DNA of 41,265 nt from JAEHDI01 sp035455185 (GCA_035455185.1 DATIFQ010000404.1:1-41265); one strand, 5' to 3'. Shown: positions 7,464 through 15,814, counted from the stretch's first letter. The notes: generated from the letters alone by a model not told the origin. Translations and numbers: made by a program.

Positions 7464-9047
7464 ATGCAAGCTGGCTTTGACGTCCTTATCATCGGTGGCG
7501 GGCACAACGGTCTCGTGGCGGCTTCTTATCTCGCCCGTGCGGGGCGTAGAGTTCTCGTCCTCGAACGCCGTGAAATGCTCGGCGGATGCTCGGTCACCGA
7601 GGAGGTCTGGTTTGGCTACCGCGTCTCCACCGCCGCCTACCTCACCAGCCTGCTCGAGGAACGGGTAATCCGTGACCTTGAACTCGAGAAGTTCGGCTAC
7701 CAGGTCGACGCCAAGGACCCCGCCTTCTTCTCCGCCTTTCCCGACGGGCGTCACTTCTTCATGTGGCAGGATCGCCGGCGGACCCTCGATGAGATCTCGA
7801 AGTTCTCCCGCCGCGACGCCGAACGTTACCCCGCCTATGAAGACCACATCGAGCGCCTCTCCCGCATCGTCGCCCCCCTTCTTCTCACCACGCCGCCGCA
7901 GTTCCCTCCCCATGGCGCGGCCGAGTTCATCGACTATCTGAAGCTCGCTGCGAAGCTCTACGGACTCGCCAGACGCGACCTCATTCCCCTGGTCCGGATC
8001 TTCACGCAAAGCGCCGCGGACTTCCTCAACGAGTGGTTCGAGAGCGAAGAACTGAAGGTTACTCTCGCCACCGACGGCGTGATCGGCGCCAATGGCGGTC
8101 CCCGCTCGCCCGGCACCGCGTATATCCTGCTCCACCACTGCATGGGCGGCGTCGGCGGCAAGCGCGGCCTGTGGGGTTTCGTCCGCGGCGGAATGGGAAT
8201 GGTCGCCGAATCCATCGCCGCGTCCGCCTGCCGTTTCGGAGCGACCCTGCGCACCAGTTCCGGCGTCGAGAAGATCCTCGTGCGGGACGGCCGTGCTTGC
8301 GGCGTTGTTCTCTCAGGCGGCGAAGAGATTGCTGCATCAACCGTCGTCTCCAACCTCGACCCCAAGCGGACCTTTCTCGGCCTCATCGACGAGCGCGGCC
8401 TCGATCCCGAGTTCGCCGCCGCCATCCGCGCGTTTCGCTGCGAGGGAACGTCATTGAAGATGAATCTTGCCCTCAGCGGTCTGCCCGAATTCCGCGCGCT
8501 ACCCGGCGCGCCCGGACCGCAGCACCGTGCAACCATGCACATCTGCCCGTCCATCGACTACGTCGAACGTGCCTGGGACGATGCCAAGTACGGCCGTCCT
8601 TCCGAGTGGCCCATGCTCGAGCTGACGATCCCGACCATGTACGACGCATCGCTCGCCCCGCCCGGCAGGCACATCATGGGCGTTTTTCTTCAGTACGCGC
8701 CCTACACTCTCCGCGATGGCAATTGGGACCAACTTCGCGAATCCTACGCGGACCGCGTCATCGACCTGATCGCCGACTACGCCCCAAACATCCGCGACAT
8801 CATCGTCGACCGGCAGACTCTGACGCCACTCGACCTTGAACGCCGGTTCGGCATCACCGGCGGTAACATCTTTCACGGCGAGATGAGCCTCGACCAAATG
8901 TTCGTCATGCGTCCCGTCGCAGGCTGGGCGCGCTACCGGACGCCGATTCGCGGCCTTTATCTGTGCGGCTCCGGCGCCCACCCCGGCGGCGGCGTCATGG
9001 GTGCCCCGGGGTACAACGCAGCGCGCGAGATCCTGAAAGACACGTAG
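7464..9047 (+). CDS. FAD-dependent oxidoreductase, PYROXD2 / phytoene desaturase-like
   Basis: 527 residues. It begins with a Rossmann dinucleotide site (DVLIIGGGHNGLVAASYLARAGRRVLVLERR, GxGxxG type with the acidic E ending strand 2) and ends with the second FAD contact of the amine oxidase/CrtI superfamily (PIRGLYLCGSGAHPGGGVMGAPGYNAA). The middle (GGVGGKRGLWGFVRGGMGMVAESIA and the HICPSIDYVERAWDDAKYGRPS segment) is characteristic of the PYROXD2 branch, whose substrate is unsettled, rather than true phytoene desaturases. No carotenoid genes are nearby. It starts 27 bases after glgB; a desaturase gene follows on the same strand after 96 bases. Confidence 0.87.
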   Translation: MQAGFDVLIIGGGHNGLVAASYLARAGRRVLVLERREMLGGCSVTEEVWFGYRVSTAAYLTSLLEERVIRDLELEKFGYQVDAKDPAFFSAFPDGRHFFMWQDRRRTLDEISKFSRRDAERYPAYEDHIERLSRIVAPLLLTTPPQFPPHGAAEFIDYLKLAAKLYGLARRDLIPLVRIFTQSAADFLNEWFESEELKVTLATDGVIGANGGPRSPGTAYILLHHCMGGVGGKRGLWGFVRGGMGMVAESIAASACRFGATLRTSSGVEKILVRDGRACGVVLSGGEEIAASTVVSNLDPKRTFLGLIDERGLDPEFAAAIRAFRCEGTSLKMNLALSGLPEFRALPGAPGPQHRATMHICPSIDYVERAWDDAKYGRPSEWPMLELTIPTMYDASLAPPGRHIMGVFLQYAPYTLRDGNWDQLRESYADRVIDLIADYAPNIRDIIVDRQTLTPLDLERRFGITGGNIFHGEMSLDQMFVMRPVAGWARYRTPIRGLYLCGSGAHPGGGVMGAPGYNAAREILKDT

Positions 9048-9070
9048 TCGGAGAGCCTGCTTTCAGAAAA

Positions 9071-9087
9071 TTACACAAGTCTTACAC
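9071..9087 (+). promoter_or_regulatory. TTACAC direct repeat upstream of the desaturase
   Basis: TTACAC occurs at 9071-9076 and 9082-9087, exactly 11 bases apart, 57-73 bases before the desaturase start. An 11-base period of half sites is typical of OmpR/PhoB-type regulators, and one is coded two genes downstream. The second copy also lies 17 bases before TGTTAG (9105-9110) and could double as a -35. Repeat seen, role inferred. Confidence 0.4.
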
Positions 9088-9143
9088 TCCACAAGGGAAA
9101 CCCCTGTTAGTCTGAAAAAGTACGGCTGTATCTGGGAGATCTC

Positions 9144-9998
9144 GTGACTACTGATGTGATTCGTATGCCCCACGACCGGGCTCTGAACTGGCCCACTACG
9201 ACCGCTTTCGCGCTCTTCCACTTGGGGGCTGTCGCGGCGCTATTCACCTTCAGTTGGACTTCTCTCGCCGCTGCGGTCTTTCTGTACTGGATGACGACAG
9301 GTCTCGGTATCAGCATGGGCTACCATCGCCTGCACACCCACCGCTCGTACCGCGTACCCGTGTTTCTCGAACGATTCTTTGCCGTGTGCGGCGCCTTGAC
9401 GCTTGAGGGCGGTCCGATCTCCTGGGTTGCGATCCATCGGATCCACCATCAGAAGTCCGATCAGCCCGGCGATCCGCATTCCCCGCGCGATGGCGCGTGG
9501 TGGGCGCATATGGGCTGGATTCTGTTTGGAGAAACCAACCACAACAACACCCGGGGCATGTCGAAGTATGCGCCAGATCTGGCAAAGCACCGTTTCTATG
9601 TCTGGCTGAACAACTACCACTGGGTTCCGACGGTCGTGCTCGGGCTCCTGTTGCTCGCTTTCGGGGGTCTTTCCCTGATGCTGTGGGCCGTTTGCCTCCG
9701 TGTGGTCTTCGGCCTCCACGCCACCTGGCTGATCAACTCCGCCACTCACATGTGGGGCGCACGCCGCTTCGCCACTCGCGACGATTCCCGCAACAACTGG
9801 TGGGTCGCCCTCATCACCTTCGGCGAAGGCTGGCACAACAACCACCACGCGCACCCGACCTCCGCACGACACGGCTTGGCCTGGTACGAATTCGACCCAT
9901 CTTGGATCCAGATCCGGCTGCTCAGCCTGCTCGGAATCGCTAAGTCCGTCCGCGTCGCACGAGTTACCGATTCCACTGCCGGCCGCCAAGCCGCATAA
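9144..9998 (+). CDS. Membrane fatty acid (acyl-CoA/acyl-lipid) desaturase
   Basis: 284 residues, polytopic inner-membrane di-iron enzyme that introduces a cis double bond in acyl chains. All three histidine boxes are present: HRLHTH (61-66), HRIHH (98-102) and HNNHH near 233, separated by hydrophobic helices (~21-55, and a pair between ~155 and 195), the delta-9 desaturase layout. The GTG start at 9144 follows GGGAGA by five bases, the clearest Shine-Dalgarno in this part. The sensor kinase and response regulator downstream on the same strand recall desaturase control by membrane-fluidity sensors. The position of desaturation and the acyl carrier are not readable. Confidence 0.93.
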   Translation: MTTDVIRMPHDRALNWPTTTAFALFHLGAVAALFTFSWTSLAAAVFLYWMTTGLGISMGYHRLHTHRSYRVPVFLERFFAVCGALTLEGGPISWVAIHRIHHQKSDQPGDPHSPRDGAWWAHMGWILFGETNHNNTRGMSKYAPDLAKHRFYVWLNNYHWVPTVVLGLLLLAFGGLSLMLWAVCLRVVFGLHATWLINSATHMWGARRFATRDDSRNNWWVALITFGEGWHNNHHAHPTSARHGLAWYEFDPSWIQIRLLSLLGIAKSVRVARVTDSTAGRQAA

Positions 9999-9999
9999 T

Positions 10000-10023
10000 A
10001 GTCCGCCTTGGATGCGCCGGACT
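10000..10023. terminator. Stem-loop after the desaturase
   Basis: AGTCCG and CGGACT pair (6 bp) around a 12-base loop, starting two bases after the desaturase stop. There is no T-tract, so it may be a weak terminator, an mRNA 3' end stabiliser, or chance. Confidence 0.25.
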
Positions 10024-10047
10024 CCTTATCCGGCATAAGCTGAAGTC

Positions 10048-10941
10048 ATGGTAACCGCCGGAAGGCGAAAATCCATCGCATTTGTAATCTCGCTTGGCGC
10101 CGGACTGGTCCTGGTCATTCTGCTCCTCTATATCGGCTGGGTACTGCTCGGCTGGCGCACCGGCATCCTCCTCTTTTTCGGCGTACTGATGCTGGCCATG
10201 GTTATCAGCGGAATCGTCATAAACACCATATTCCTTGTCCGTGAGATCCGGCGAAACGAACAGCACAACGCCTTCATCAACGCTGTTACCCACGAGCTCA
10301 AAACCCCTGTGGCCTCCATCCGGCTGTACCTCCAGACACTCCAGAAACACGAGGTTGCCGAGCTCAAGCGGAACGAGTTCTACCGCATCATGCTGGATGA
10401 CAGCGACCGCCTCCTGGCCACCATCGAACAGATCCTCCGCACCGGACGTCTGGCTTCCACCCGGCACGGACTCAACGTTGCACCGATCGATCTCGGAGGC
10501 GTTGTGGAAGAATGCCTTGCCCGGGCCAGGACTCTCCACAACGCGTCCGCTCAATCATTGCGATACAGCCGTGGTCCCCAGGTCACGGTTCTCGGAGATC
10601 CCGACGACGTGCAGGCCGCCGTCTCCAACCTCATCGATAACGCTGTCAAGTATTCCGGAAGTGATGTGGAAGTGACCGTCGAGCCGCCCGAAACCGGCGG
10701 GAAGTACGTGTCGGTGCGCGTGAAAGACCACGGACCCGGCATTCCCAAGTCCGAACTGAACCGCATCTTTAGACGCTTCTACCGCATTCCCGGGCCAATT
10801 GCCGCCCGTGTCAAGGGAACCGGGCTCGGGCTTTTCATCGTCCGGTCCGTCGCCAAGCGGCATGGCGGCCGCGTCTGGGCCGAAAGTGAGGGGCCGGGGC
10901 GAGGCAGCACCTTCGTGCTGCAATTCCCGGTTTCGAAATGA
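10048..10941 (+). CDS. Intramembrane-sensing type histidine kinase
   Basis: 297 residues. Two transmembrane helices (~10-34 and ~39-63) are joined by only about four residues, so there is no extracytoplasmic sensor domain. Then come HisKA with phosphoacceptor H82 (VTHELKTPVAS) and an HATPase domain with N box (NLIDNAVKY), DHGPGIP and GTGLGLFIV motifs. Kinases built like this usually sense signals within or at the membrane, or via a partner. Its stop overlaps the response regulator start (ATGA), a cognate pair. The upstream gene is a lipid desaturase. CATAAG eight bases before the ATG suggests a possible own, leaderless transcript. Confidence 0.92.
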   Translation: MVTAGRRKSIAFVISLGAGLVLVILLLYIGWVLLGWRTGILLFFGVLMLAMVISGIVINTIFLVREIRRNEQHNAFINAVTHELKTPVASIRLYLQTLQKHEVAELKRNEFYRIMLDDSDRLLATIEQILRTGRLASTRHGLNVAPIDLGGVVEECLARARTLHNASAQSLRYSRGPQVTVLGDPDDVQAAVSNLIDNAVKYSGSDVEVTVEPPETGGKYVSVRVKDHGPGIPKSELNRIFRRFYRIPGPIAARVKGTGLGLFIVRSVAKRHGGRVWAESEGPGRGSTFVLQFPVSK

Positions 10942-11663
10942 GCAGGATACTCGTGGTCGAGGACGAGCAGCACCTTGCCGAAGGGCTTCGCTTCAACCTG
11001 GAGGCCGAAGGCTATCAGGTGGATGTGGTCGAGACAGGAGAAGCCGCGCTCGACCTGTTGGTCGAACATCCGGCCGCCTTCGACGTCGTAGTGCTTGACG
11101 TCATGCTGCCCGGCGTGGACGGGTTCACCGTGATGTCAGAGATGCGGCGTTCCGGTCAGTTTGTTCCCACACTCATGCTCACCGCGCGAGGTCATCCCGA
11201 GGATGTCTTGCGTGGCTTTGCCGCCGGGGCGGACGACTATCTTCCTAAACCGTTCGAACTGGTGATTCTGATCGCGCGCATCCATGGCTTGCTGCGTCGC
11301 CGCGAGTGGCTGCGTGCCTCCCAGCACAGCGATACGTCATCGTTTGGGTCCCGGGATACCTACGCGTTCGCCGGCAAGTCCGTCGATTTCGACCGCCTCG
11401 AATTAAACGTACGCGGACAGGTGTTCCAGTTAACGCTGATGGAAGCAAACGTTCTACGCTACTTGACCAGCCACGAGGGCACGCCGGTATCCCGCAAGAA
11501 GATGCTCGAAGAGGTTTGGGGTCTCCACGTCGACACCGACACCCGCGCCATCGACAATTTCATCGTCCGCCTCCGCCGCTACATCGAGGACGACCCGACC
11601 CGTCCGCGCCATCTCCTCACCGTTCGCGGCATCGGCTATCGCTTCATCGCCTCCCCAAAATAG
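10938..11663 (+). CDS. OmpR/PhoB-family response regulator
   Basis: 241 residues. The receiver domain (1-~120) has the acidic pair E8/D9, phosphoacceptor D54 (VVVLDVMLPG) and a Lys in YLPKPFE. A winged-helix DNA-binding domain follows (~145-240: LTLMEANVLRYLTSHEGTPVSRKKMLEEVWG, RAIDNFIVRLRRYIEDDP, LLTVRGIGYRF). It receives phosphate from the kinase it overlaps by four bases. OmpR-type proteins bind 11-base-spaced direct repeats; such a repeat (TTACAC) lies in front of the desaturase two genes upstream, the best candidate target here. It converges on the glycosylase gene with a 30-base gap. Confidence 0.95.
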   Translation: MSRILVVEDEQHLAEGLRFNLEAEGYQVDVVETGEAALDLLVEHPAAFDVVVLDVMLPGVDGFTVMSEMRRSGQFVPTLMLTARGHPEDVLRGFAAGADDYLPKPFELVILIARIHGLLRRREWLRASQHSDTSSFGSRDTYAFAGKSVDFDRLELNVRGQVFQLTLMEANVLRYLTSHEGTPVSRKKMLEEVWGLHVDTDTRAIDNFIVRLRRYIEDDPTRPRHLLTVRGIGYRFIASPK

Positions 11664-11693
11664 CGACTCCCGGGGAAACCGGAGCCTCTGTGG

Positions 11694-12326
11694 CTACAGA
11701 TTCGCGTCGGTTTCGAGGCTTCGCCACAGATACCAGCTTGCCATTGTGCAGTACGGACGCCACTTCCGCGCCATCTCCTCCATTTCAGCCGGCGACGGTA
11801 GCGTCTCGAGCGCGTAAGCTCTCCGTATGGCCGCTCGAAGCCCAAGATCCCCCACCGGCATTACGTCAGGGCGCCGCAGGGCGAAGATCAGGAACATGTG
11901 GACCGTCCACACACCGATTCCTTTGACTTTCGTGAGGCTCTCCATTACCTCTTGGTCGGACAGTCGCTCCATCGCCGGGAAGTCGATTTCCCCAGTCAGT
12001 ACCCTCTCCGCCAAGTCGCGGATGTAGGCGATCTTCTGGCGCGACAGACCGAGTTCACGCAACTTGGCCGGCTCGAGCGTGAGCACTGCCTTGGGCGTCA
12101 CCCGTCCGTCGCCTGCAGCCGCCGCCAGCCGGCCGAAAATCGTGGCCGCCACTTTTCCGCTAAGCTGCTGATACACAATAGCCTTTGCCAAAGCCTCGAA
12201 GCCCGGCTCGATGAACCGGATGCGGCATGGCCCGATCTCCCCGATCAGGCGAGCCAGCACGGGATCGGCTCGCCTCAAATGGTCCAGCGCCTTACGCATC
12301 GGTAACACAATCAGCGGCGGATGCAT
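11694..12326 (-). CDS. DNA-3-methyladenine glycosylase II (AlkA-type, HhH-GPD)
   Basis: 210 residues, cytoplasmic base-excision repair enzyme that removes alkylated purines. The HhH-GPD core is visible: AIVYQQLSGKVAATIFGRL, then helix-hairpin-helix LTKVKGIGVWTVHMFLIFALRRPDVMPVGDLGLRAA with the catalytic Asp in PVGDLGL. It lacks the N-terminal domain of E. coli AlkA and matches the short yeast Mag1-like class. The open frame runs 180 residues further upstream, but that part is the shadow of the divergent gene. ATG 12326 is chosen because the next ATG upstream (12341) overlaps the -10-like TACAAT. Confidence 0.9.
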   Translation of the reverse strand: MHPPLIVLPMRKALDHLRRADPVLARLIGEIGPCRIRFIEPGFEALAKAIVYQQLSGKVAATIFGRLAAAAGDGRVTPKAVLTLEPAKLRELGLSRQKIAYIRDLAERVLTGEIDFPAMERLSDQEVMESLTKVKGIGVWTVHMFLIFALRRPDVMPVGDLGLRAAIRRAYALETLPSPAEMEEMARKWRPYCTMASWYLWRSLETDANL

Positions 12327-12338
12327 CCAACAGTATGT

Positions 12339-12345
12339 CATTGTA
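12339..12345. promoter_or_regulatory. Overlapping divergent -10 elements (glycosylase / VWFA protein)
   Basis: On the minus strand TACAAT (12345-12340) lies 13 bases before the glycosylase ATG. On the plus strand the weaker CATTGT (12339-12344) lies six bases before the VWFA ATG (12351). The start codons are 24 bases apart. Minus-strand element fairly convincing; plus-strand one weak. Confidence 0.4.
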
Positions 12346-12350
12346 CCGGT

Positions 12351-13322
12351 ATGAGGCCCCTCAATCTGTTCGCCGTCGCCGTCGCCGCGATGCTCATCGC
12401 GCCGGCCCAGGAACCTCAGGAAACCCCCACGATCAAGGTGGAAGTCGACGTTGTTAACATCCTCTGTTCCGTCCGCGACAAGCGTGGCAGCCTCATTTCC
12501 ACCCTCGGCAAAGATGATTTCGTCGTCAAGGAAGATGGCAAGGCCCAGGACATCCGTTACTTCGCCCGTGAAACCGACCTTCCGCTCACCCTCGGACTTC
12601 TTGTTGATGTGAGCAAGAGCCAGGAGCACCTGATCGAGATCGAGCGCCGCGCCGCGGCGCAGTTCTTTTCCCAAGTGCTTCGCAAGAAAGACATGGCGTT
12701 CCTCATTAGCTTCGGCCCCGAGGTCGAGCTTTTGCAGGACTACACAAATTCCCAAACGCTCCTGCGTAACGGTCTCGACGAGCTCCACGTGCGAGGAGCC
12801 GTCGGCGGACCTCTGCCGGGCCCGGTACCCACAATCTCGCAACCTCGGGGAACCGTGCTCCACGATGCTGTATATCTGGCGTCGAACGAGAAATTGCGCG
12901 GTGAGGTCGGCCGTAAAGCGATTGTGCTCATCACGGACGGCATCGACACCGGCAGCCGGGTGAAACTCGAACAGGCGGTCGAGGCCGCTCAGAAAGCCGA
13001 TGCGATCGTTTACAGCATTTACTATTACGACCCTTCGGCCTACTACCAGGGCGGTTTCTCCTTCGGCGGCGGGAACGACTCGGCCCTTCGCAAGATGTCC
13101 GAGGAGACCGGAGGCCGCGTCTTCAAAGTGAGCAAGAAGAACACGCTCGACGACATCTTCAAGCAGATTCAGGAGGAGATGCGAAGCCAGTACTCGATCG
13201 GTTACTCGCCCGCGAATCCCGCAAAGGACGGTTCGTTCCGACGACTCGAGGTGGACACCGCCCGGAAAGACCTGAAGGTCCAGGCGCGCAAGGGATACTA
13301 CGCGGTCAAGGCCGGCTCTTAG
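12351..13322 (+). CDS. Secreted VWFA-related protein (Acidobacterial family)
   Basis: 323 residues with a signal peptide (MRPLNLFAVAVAAMLIAPAQ). After TIKVEVDVVNILCSVRDKRGSLI and the marker DFVVKEDGKAQDIRYFARETDLPLTLGLLVDVSKSQ comes a von Willebrand A domain with the MIDAS motif DVSKS and a later ITDGIDTGS. Then LRKMSEETGGRVFKVSKKNTLDDIFKQIQEEMRSQYSIGYSP is typical of the VWFA family expanded in Acidobacteriota. It likely binds a protein partner through a metal ion in the periplasm or outside; the partner is unknown. The ATG at 12351 gives the signal peptide; 12321 is in frame but adds polar sequence before it. Its 3' end overlaps convergent rmlD by 17 bases. Confidence 0.9.
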   Translation: MRPLNLFAVAVAAMLIAPAQEPQETPTIKVEVDVVNILCSVRDKRGSLISTLGKDDFVVKEDGKAQDIRYFARETDLPLTLGLLVDVSKSQEHLIEIERRAAAQFFSQVLRKKDMAFLISFGPEVELLQDYTNSQTLLRNGLDELHVRGAVGGPLPGPVPTISQPRGTVLHDAVYLASNEKLRGEVGRKAIVLITDGIDTGSRVKLEQAVEAAQKADAIVYSIYYYDPSAYYQGGFSFGGGNDSALRKMSEETGGRVFKVSKKNTLDDIFKQIQEEMRSQYSIGYSPANPAKDGSFRRLEVDTARKDLKVQARKGYYAVKAGS

Positions 13323-14193
13323 TGAGCAAGCCCTCGCGCCGATTCAGGTAGTCCGTGACCGCTTCCGATAGCGGTGGCATCGGTGCAATCCCGGCCGCTT
13401 CTACCTTTGCGTTGGAGAGCGCTGAGTACTTCGGCCGGCGCGCGGCCGTGCGGTACTCGCGCTCATTGGTCGCATGAAGCCTCGGCGTAAGCCCGGCGGC
13501 CTGAAAGATCACCTTCGCATATTCGAACCATGAGGTCGCCATGCCGCCCCCGATGTGAAACAGCCCCGAGAGGTTCTTCTCCACAAGGTCGGCCGTCCTC
13601 GACGCAAGTGCGGGCGCGTACGTCGGTGACGCGAAATGATCCTCCACTACGCGGATCGGCTGGCCGGTTGTCACGATGCGGAGCATTACCTCGACGAAAT
13701 TCCCCCGTGCCGTCGCCAGCCCGCCGGGCCCAAATACACCCGACGTCCGGATCAGTAACGGACGCTCGAGGTATGCCCGCGCGAAGAACTCCCCGGCCAG
13801 TTTGGAAACGCCATACGCGTTAAGCGGCCGCGGACTATCCTCTTCGGTATAAGGACGCCCCAGGGTGCCGTCGAAAACGTAGTCCGTCGAGTAGTGCACC
13901 AGCCGGGCGCCCACTTGCCGGCATGCTACCGCGATGTTCTGCACCGCCAATGCGTTCACCGCGAACGCAGGCGCCGGCTCCTTCTCCGCGACGTCCACTT
14001 GGTTGTAAGCGGCGGCGTTGATCACCACGGCGGGATCGAACTGCGCGACGCAGTCCTCGACACGCGATGCTTCCGTGATGTCTACCTCTCCCCGGTCATA
14101 CCCCGCGACCCGGTAGCCCCGGTTCGTGAACTCCCGCACCAGTTCGACGCCGAGCTGTCCGGCATTTCCGAAGATCAGTACTTTCCTGGGCAT
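13306..14193 (-). CDS. rfbD: dTDP-4-dehydrorhamnose reductase
   Basis: 295 residues, a short-chain dehydrogenase making dTDP-L-rhamnose for surface polysaccharide. N-terminal NAD(P) site GNAGQLGVELV, ITEASRVEDCVAQFDPAVVINAAAYNQVDVAEKEP (the RmlD signature NAAAYTxVDxAE), STDYVFDG, and the catalytic Tyr/Lys in NAYGVSKLAGE. No rmlA, B or C is in the window, so the pathway is dispersed. ATG 14193 follows the -10-like TATCCT by nine bases; a TTG one codon upstream is less likely. The 3' end overlaps the convergent VWFA gene by 17 bases, which could give antisense interference. Confidence 0.94.
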   Translation of the reverse strand: MPRKVLIFGNAGQLGVELVREFTNRGYRVAGYDRGEVDITEASRVEDCVAQFDPAVVINAAAYNQVDVAEKEPAPAFAVNALAVQNIAVACRQVGARLVHYSTDYVFDGTLGRPYTEEDSPRPLNAYGVSKLAGEFFARAYLERPLLIRTSGVFGPGGLATARGNFVEVMLRIVTTGQPIRVVEDHFASPTYAPALASRTADLVEKNLSGLFHIGGGMATSWFEYAKVIFQAAGLTPRLHATNEREYRTAARRPKYSALSNAKVEAAGIAPMPPLSEAVTDYLNRREGLLTKSRP

Positions 14194-14202
14194 CAAACGG
14201 CT

Positions 14203-14208
14203 AGGATA
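14203..14208 (-). promoter_or_regulatory. -10-like hexamer of rfbD
   Basis: TATCCT on the minus strand, nine bases before the ATG at 14193, with no Shine-Dalgarno between. Fits a leaderless message. Confidence 0.35.
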
Positions 14209-14231
14209 GCGCGAAACCAGCCTGAAATCGC

Positions 14232-15032
14232 CTACTTCTTCGTGCCGAATGTGATGTTCACGGTGGTCTCCCCTGACCCAGGGTTCAAGATCACCGCGAC
14301 AGTGCGGCCCTTTGCTTCGTCTGTGCCTGTCACTGACCCGCCCTCGCCGGATTCGTTGGTGGTCACGTTCATGCCGCCTTGCTTGAAAGCGTCCTTGTAA
14401 AATGCGATCACCGTAACAGCCGCATCCCCGGTGGTGAAATGAAATGTGCCGCCCTCGCCCTCAGTCCCCTTCATCACGAATCTGCCCTCCGCCTTCGCCC
14501 CGGGATAAGGAGGAATCCAGTCTGGCAATTTGTCGGAGCCGGTCCCGAATTCCATCGTCGCCGTCCCGCCCTTGCCCCCTTCCTCCTTGAAAACGATCTT
14601 CCCGCGCTTGACGTCCTCAAAGTTCATCGTGACCGTTTTTCCGGTGCTCTTTTCCTTGAGCGTAATGAGACCCTTGCCCTCGTCAACGCTGACCACTTCC
14701 ACGTCCGGGTTCGTGGCGACGATCATCTTGCTAATCGCAAGCGTGGGGTTGCTCCTCATCAGTTCGGGATCGACTCCGGCCTGTTTGGCTTTGTGATAAA
14801 CGAAGAGCCCACCACCCACCACCGCCAGCGTTCCCAGCACGAACAGCCCGAGCACAACGATTAAGACCCACCCGAGCGGTCCCATCCTGCGCTTCGCCGG
14901 TACTTGGCCTCGCGCCGCCGCTTGGATGTCTGTCGCCGCTCCGGTCGACGGTGTTCCGCCGCTGACCGGAGTGCCGCACTGAGAGCAAAACGTGCCACTG
15001 ACGGAAGCGCCGCAATTGGTGCAGAAAGCCAT
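14232..15032 (-). CDS. Zinc-ribbon membrane protein of unknown function
   Basis: 266 residues. It starts with a zinc ribbon (FCTNCGASVSGTFCSQCGTPV, C-x2-C and C-x2-C), a Pro/Gly linker and one transmembrane helix (~55-80, GWVLIVVLGLFVLGTLAVVGGGLFVY), then a mostly beta domain outside the cytoplasm (DVEVVSVDEGKGLITLKEKSTGKTVTMNFEDVKRGKIVF; PPYPGAKAEGRF). Proteins of this shape are frequent in Acidobacteriota; function unknown. ATG 15032 has GGGGGGATGT just upstream; the TTG at 15050 is not needed. It is the last gene of a minus-strand series beginning with the LysR gene at 16710, separated from the PilZ gene by 20 bases. Confidence 0.8.
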   Translation of the reverse strand: MAFCTNCGASVSGTFCSQCGTPVSGGTPSTGAATDIQAAARGQVPAKRRMGPLGWVLIVVLGLFVLGTLAVVGGGLFVYHKAKQAGVDPELMRSNPTLAISKMIVATNPDVEVVSVDEGKGLITLKEKSTGKTVTMNFEDVKRGKIVFKEEGGKGGTATMEFGTGSDKLPDWIPPYPGAKAEGRFVMKGTEGEGGTFHFTTGDAAVTVIAFYKDAFKQGGMNVTTNESGEGGSVTGTDEAKGRTVAVILNPGSGETTVNITFGTKK

Positions 15033-15052
15033 ACATCCCCCCTTCGGCAACT

Positions 15053-15412
15053 CTACGCCATTCGCGTTTGGCTGGCAACAGTTCTCTCGGCTGCGGGCCC
15101 GTTTGACTCTTCCATCAGCCGCTGCATCAGTCGAGAGAGTTCTTCAGAGATGGTCAGCGCCTGCTCGAGCTGAAGCCCCACCGCGTACAGGTCGCCGTCC
15201 GTGCGGCAATACGCCACTTCACCCAAGAGCAGGCTGCCGTCGATGTCAACCCGGACCGCCGCTCCGACCGGCACTCGCGCACGAATCCGAAGACACATCC
15301 CCCTGCCGGAGACGTTGACAATCTTGCCGTCCGTTTCGAGCTTCGCTCCGCTCAGAACGGTGACCCGCACAGGCTCGTCTGCTGGAAATCGTGGTTCAGA
15401 CCTGAGGTCCAT
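15053..15412 (-). CDS. PilZ-domain protein
   Basis: 119 residues, a single PilZ domain. The cyclic-di-GMP binding motif R-x3-R (R4-SEP-R8) and the second motif N-x-S-x2-G (NVSGRGMCL) are both present, followed by RARVPVGAAVRVDI and a helix at the end. Such stand-alone PilZ proteins act as c-di-GMP receptors in motility, adhesion or polysaccharide export. In the same direction lie the LysR and small membrane protein genes upstream and the zinc-ribbon gene downstream; the envelope glycan operon is about 1.4 kb away. The specific effector partner is not shown. Confidence 0.85.
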   Translation of the reverse strand: MDLRSEPRFPADEPVRVTVLSGAKLETDGKIVNVSGRGMCLRIRARVPVGAAVRVDIDGSLLLGEVAYCRTDGDLYAVGLQLEQALTISEELSRLMQRLMEESNGPAAERTVASQTRMA

Positions 15413-15445
15413 CGCCCATAGGATCGGCGATTTCGGACGGAAACC

Positions 15446-15814
15446 TTAGAGAAGGCGAGAGAGCACCAGCCAGATCGTGATCGCCGCTGCCGCCGCTGTC
15501 GTCGCCGCCAGCCAGTGGCGCCTTCGGTAAACCCAATCGATTGCCCGGCTTACAAAGGTCTGGTCCGGCTCCTCGCTGCCGTTCAGGATCCGTAAGGCGA
15601 CGGCTGAATGCTGGCCCCGCAACGCTCGGACCACTTCCTCCCTACCTCCGCGGTCCGCAATCACAATGGTTGCTGACTCCCATTCTCCGGGTCTGTCGAT
15701 GAGCTTTCGCCGCACATCCGCCGGGACGTCGTCAATCGAAGGGTATACCTCAGTCGTCTCCCCTACCGAGACGAAAACCGTCGATTTTGTCAGCAGGCGG
15801 CGCCTCCGGTTCAT
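15446..15814 (-). CDS. Small tail-anchored membrane protein, unknown
   Basis: 122 residues: basic N-terminus (MNRRRRLLTK), a soluble alpha/beta stretch (TVFVSVGETTEVYPSIDDVPADVRRKLID, TIVIADRGGREEVVRALRG), and one C-terminal transmembrane helix (~99-121, WLAATTAAAAAITIWLVLSRLL). The soluble part should therefore face the cytoplasm. Its start overlaps the LysR stop by four bases (15811-15814), so they are co-translated. I do not recognise a named family. Confidence 0.75.
   Translation of the reverse strand: MNRRRRLLTKSTVFVSVGETTEVYPSIDDVPADVRRKLIDRPGEWESATIVIADRGGREEVVRALRGQHSAVALRILNGSEEPDQTFVSRAIDWVYRRRHWLAATTAAAAAITIWLVLSRLL

Noticed and set aside
7017..8138. 373-residue open frame on the minus strand
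   Set aside because: Antisense to the glgB end and the PYROXD2-like gene; composition typical of a shadow frame.
7464..9047. Phytoene desaturase CrtI of a carotenoid pathway
   Set aside because: Internal segments match the PYROXD2 branch better, and no other carotenoid gene is present.
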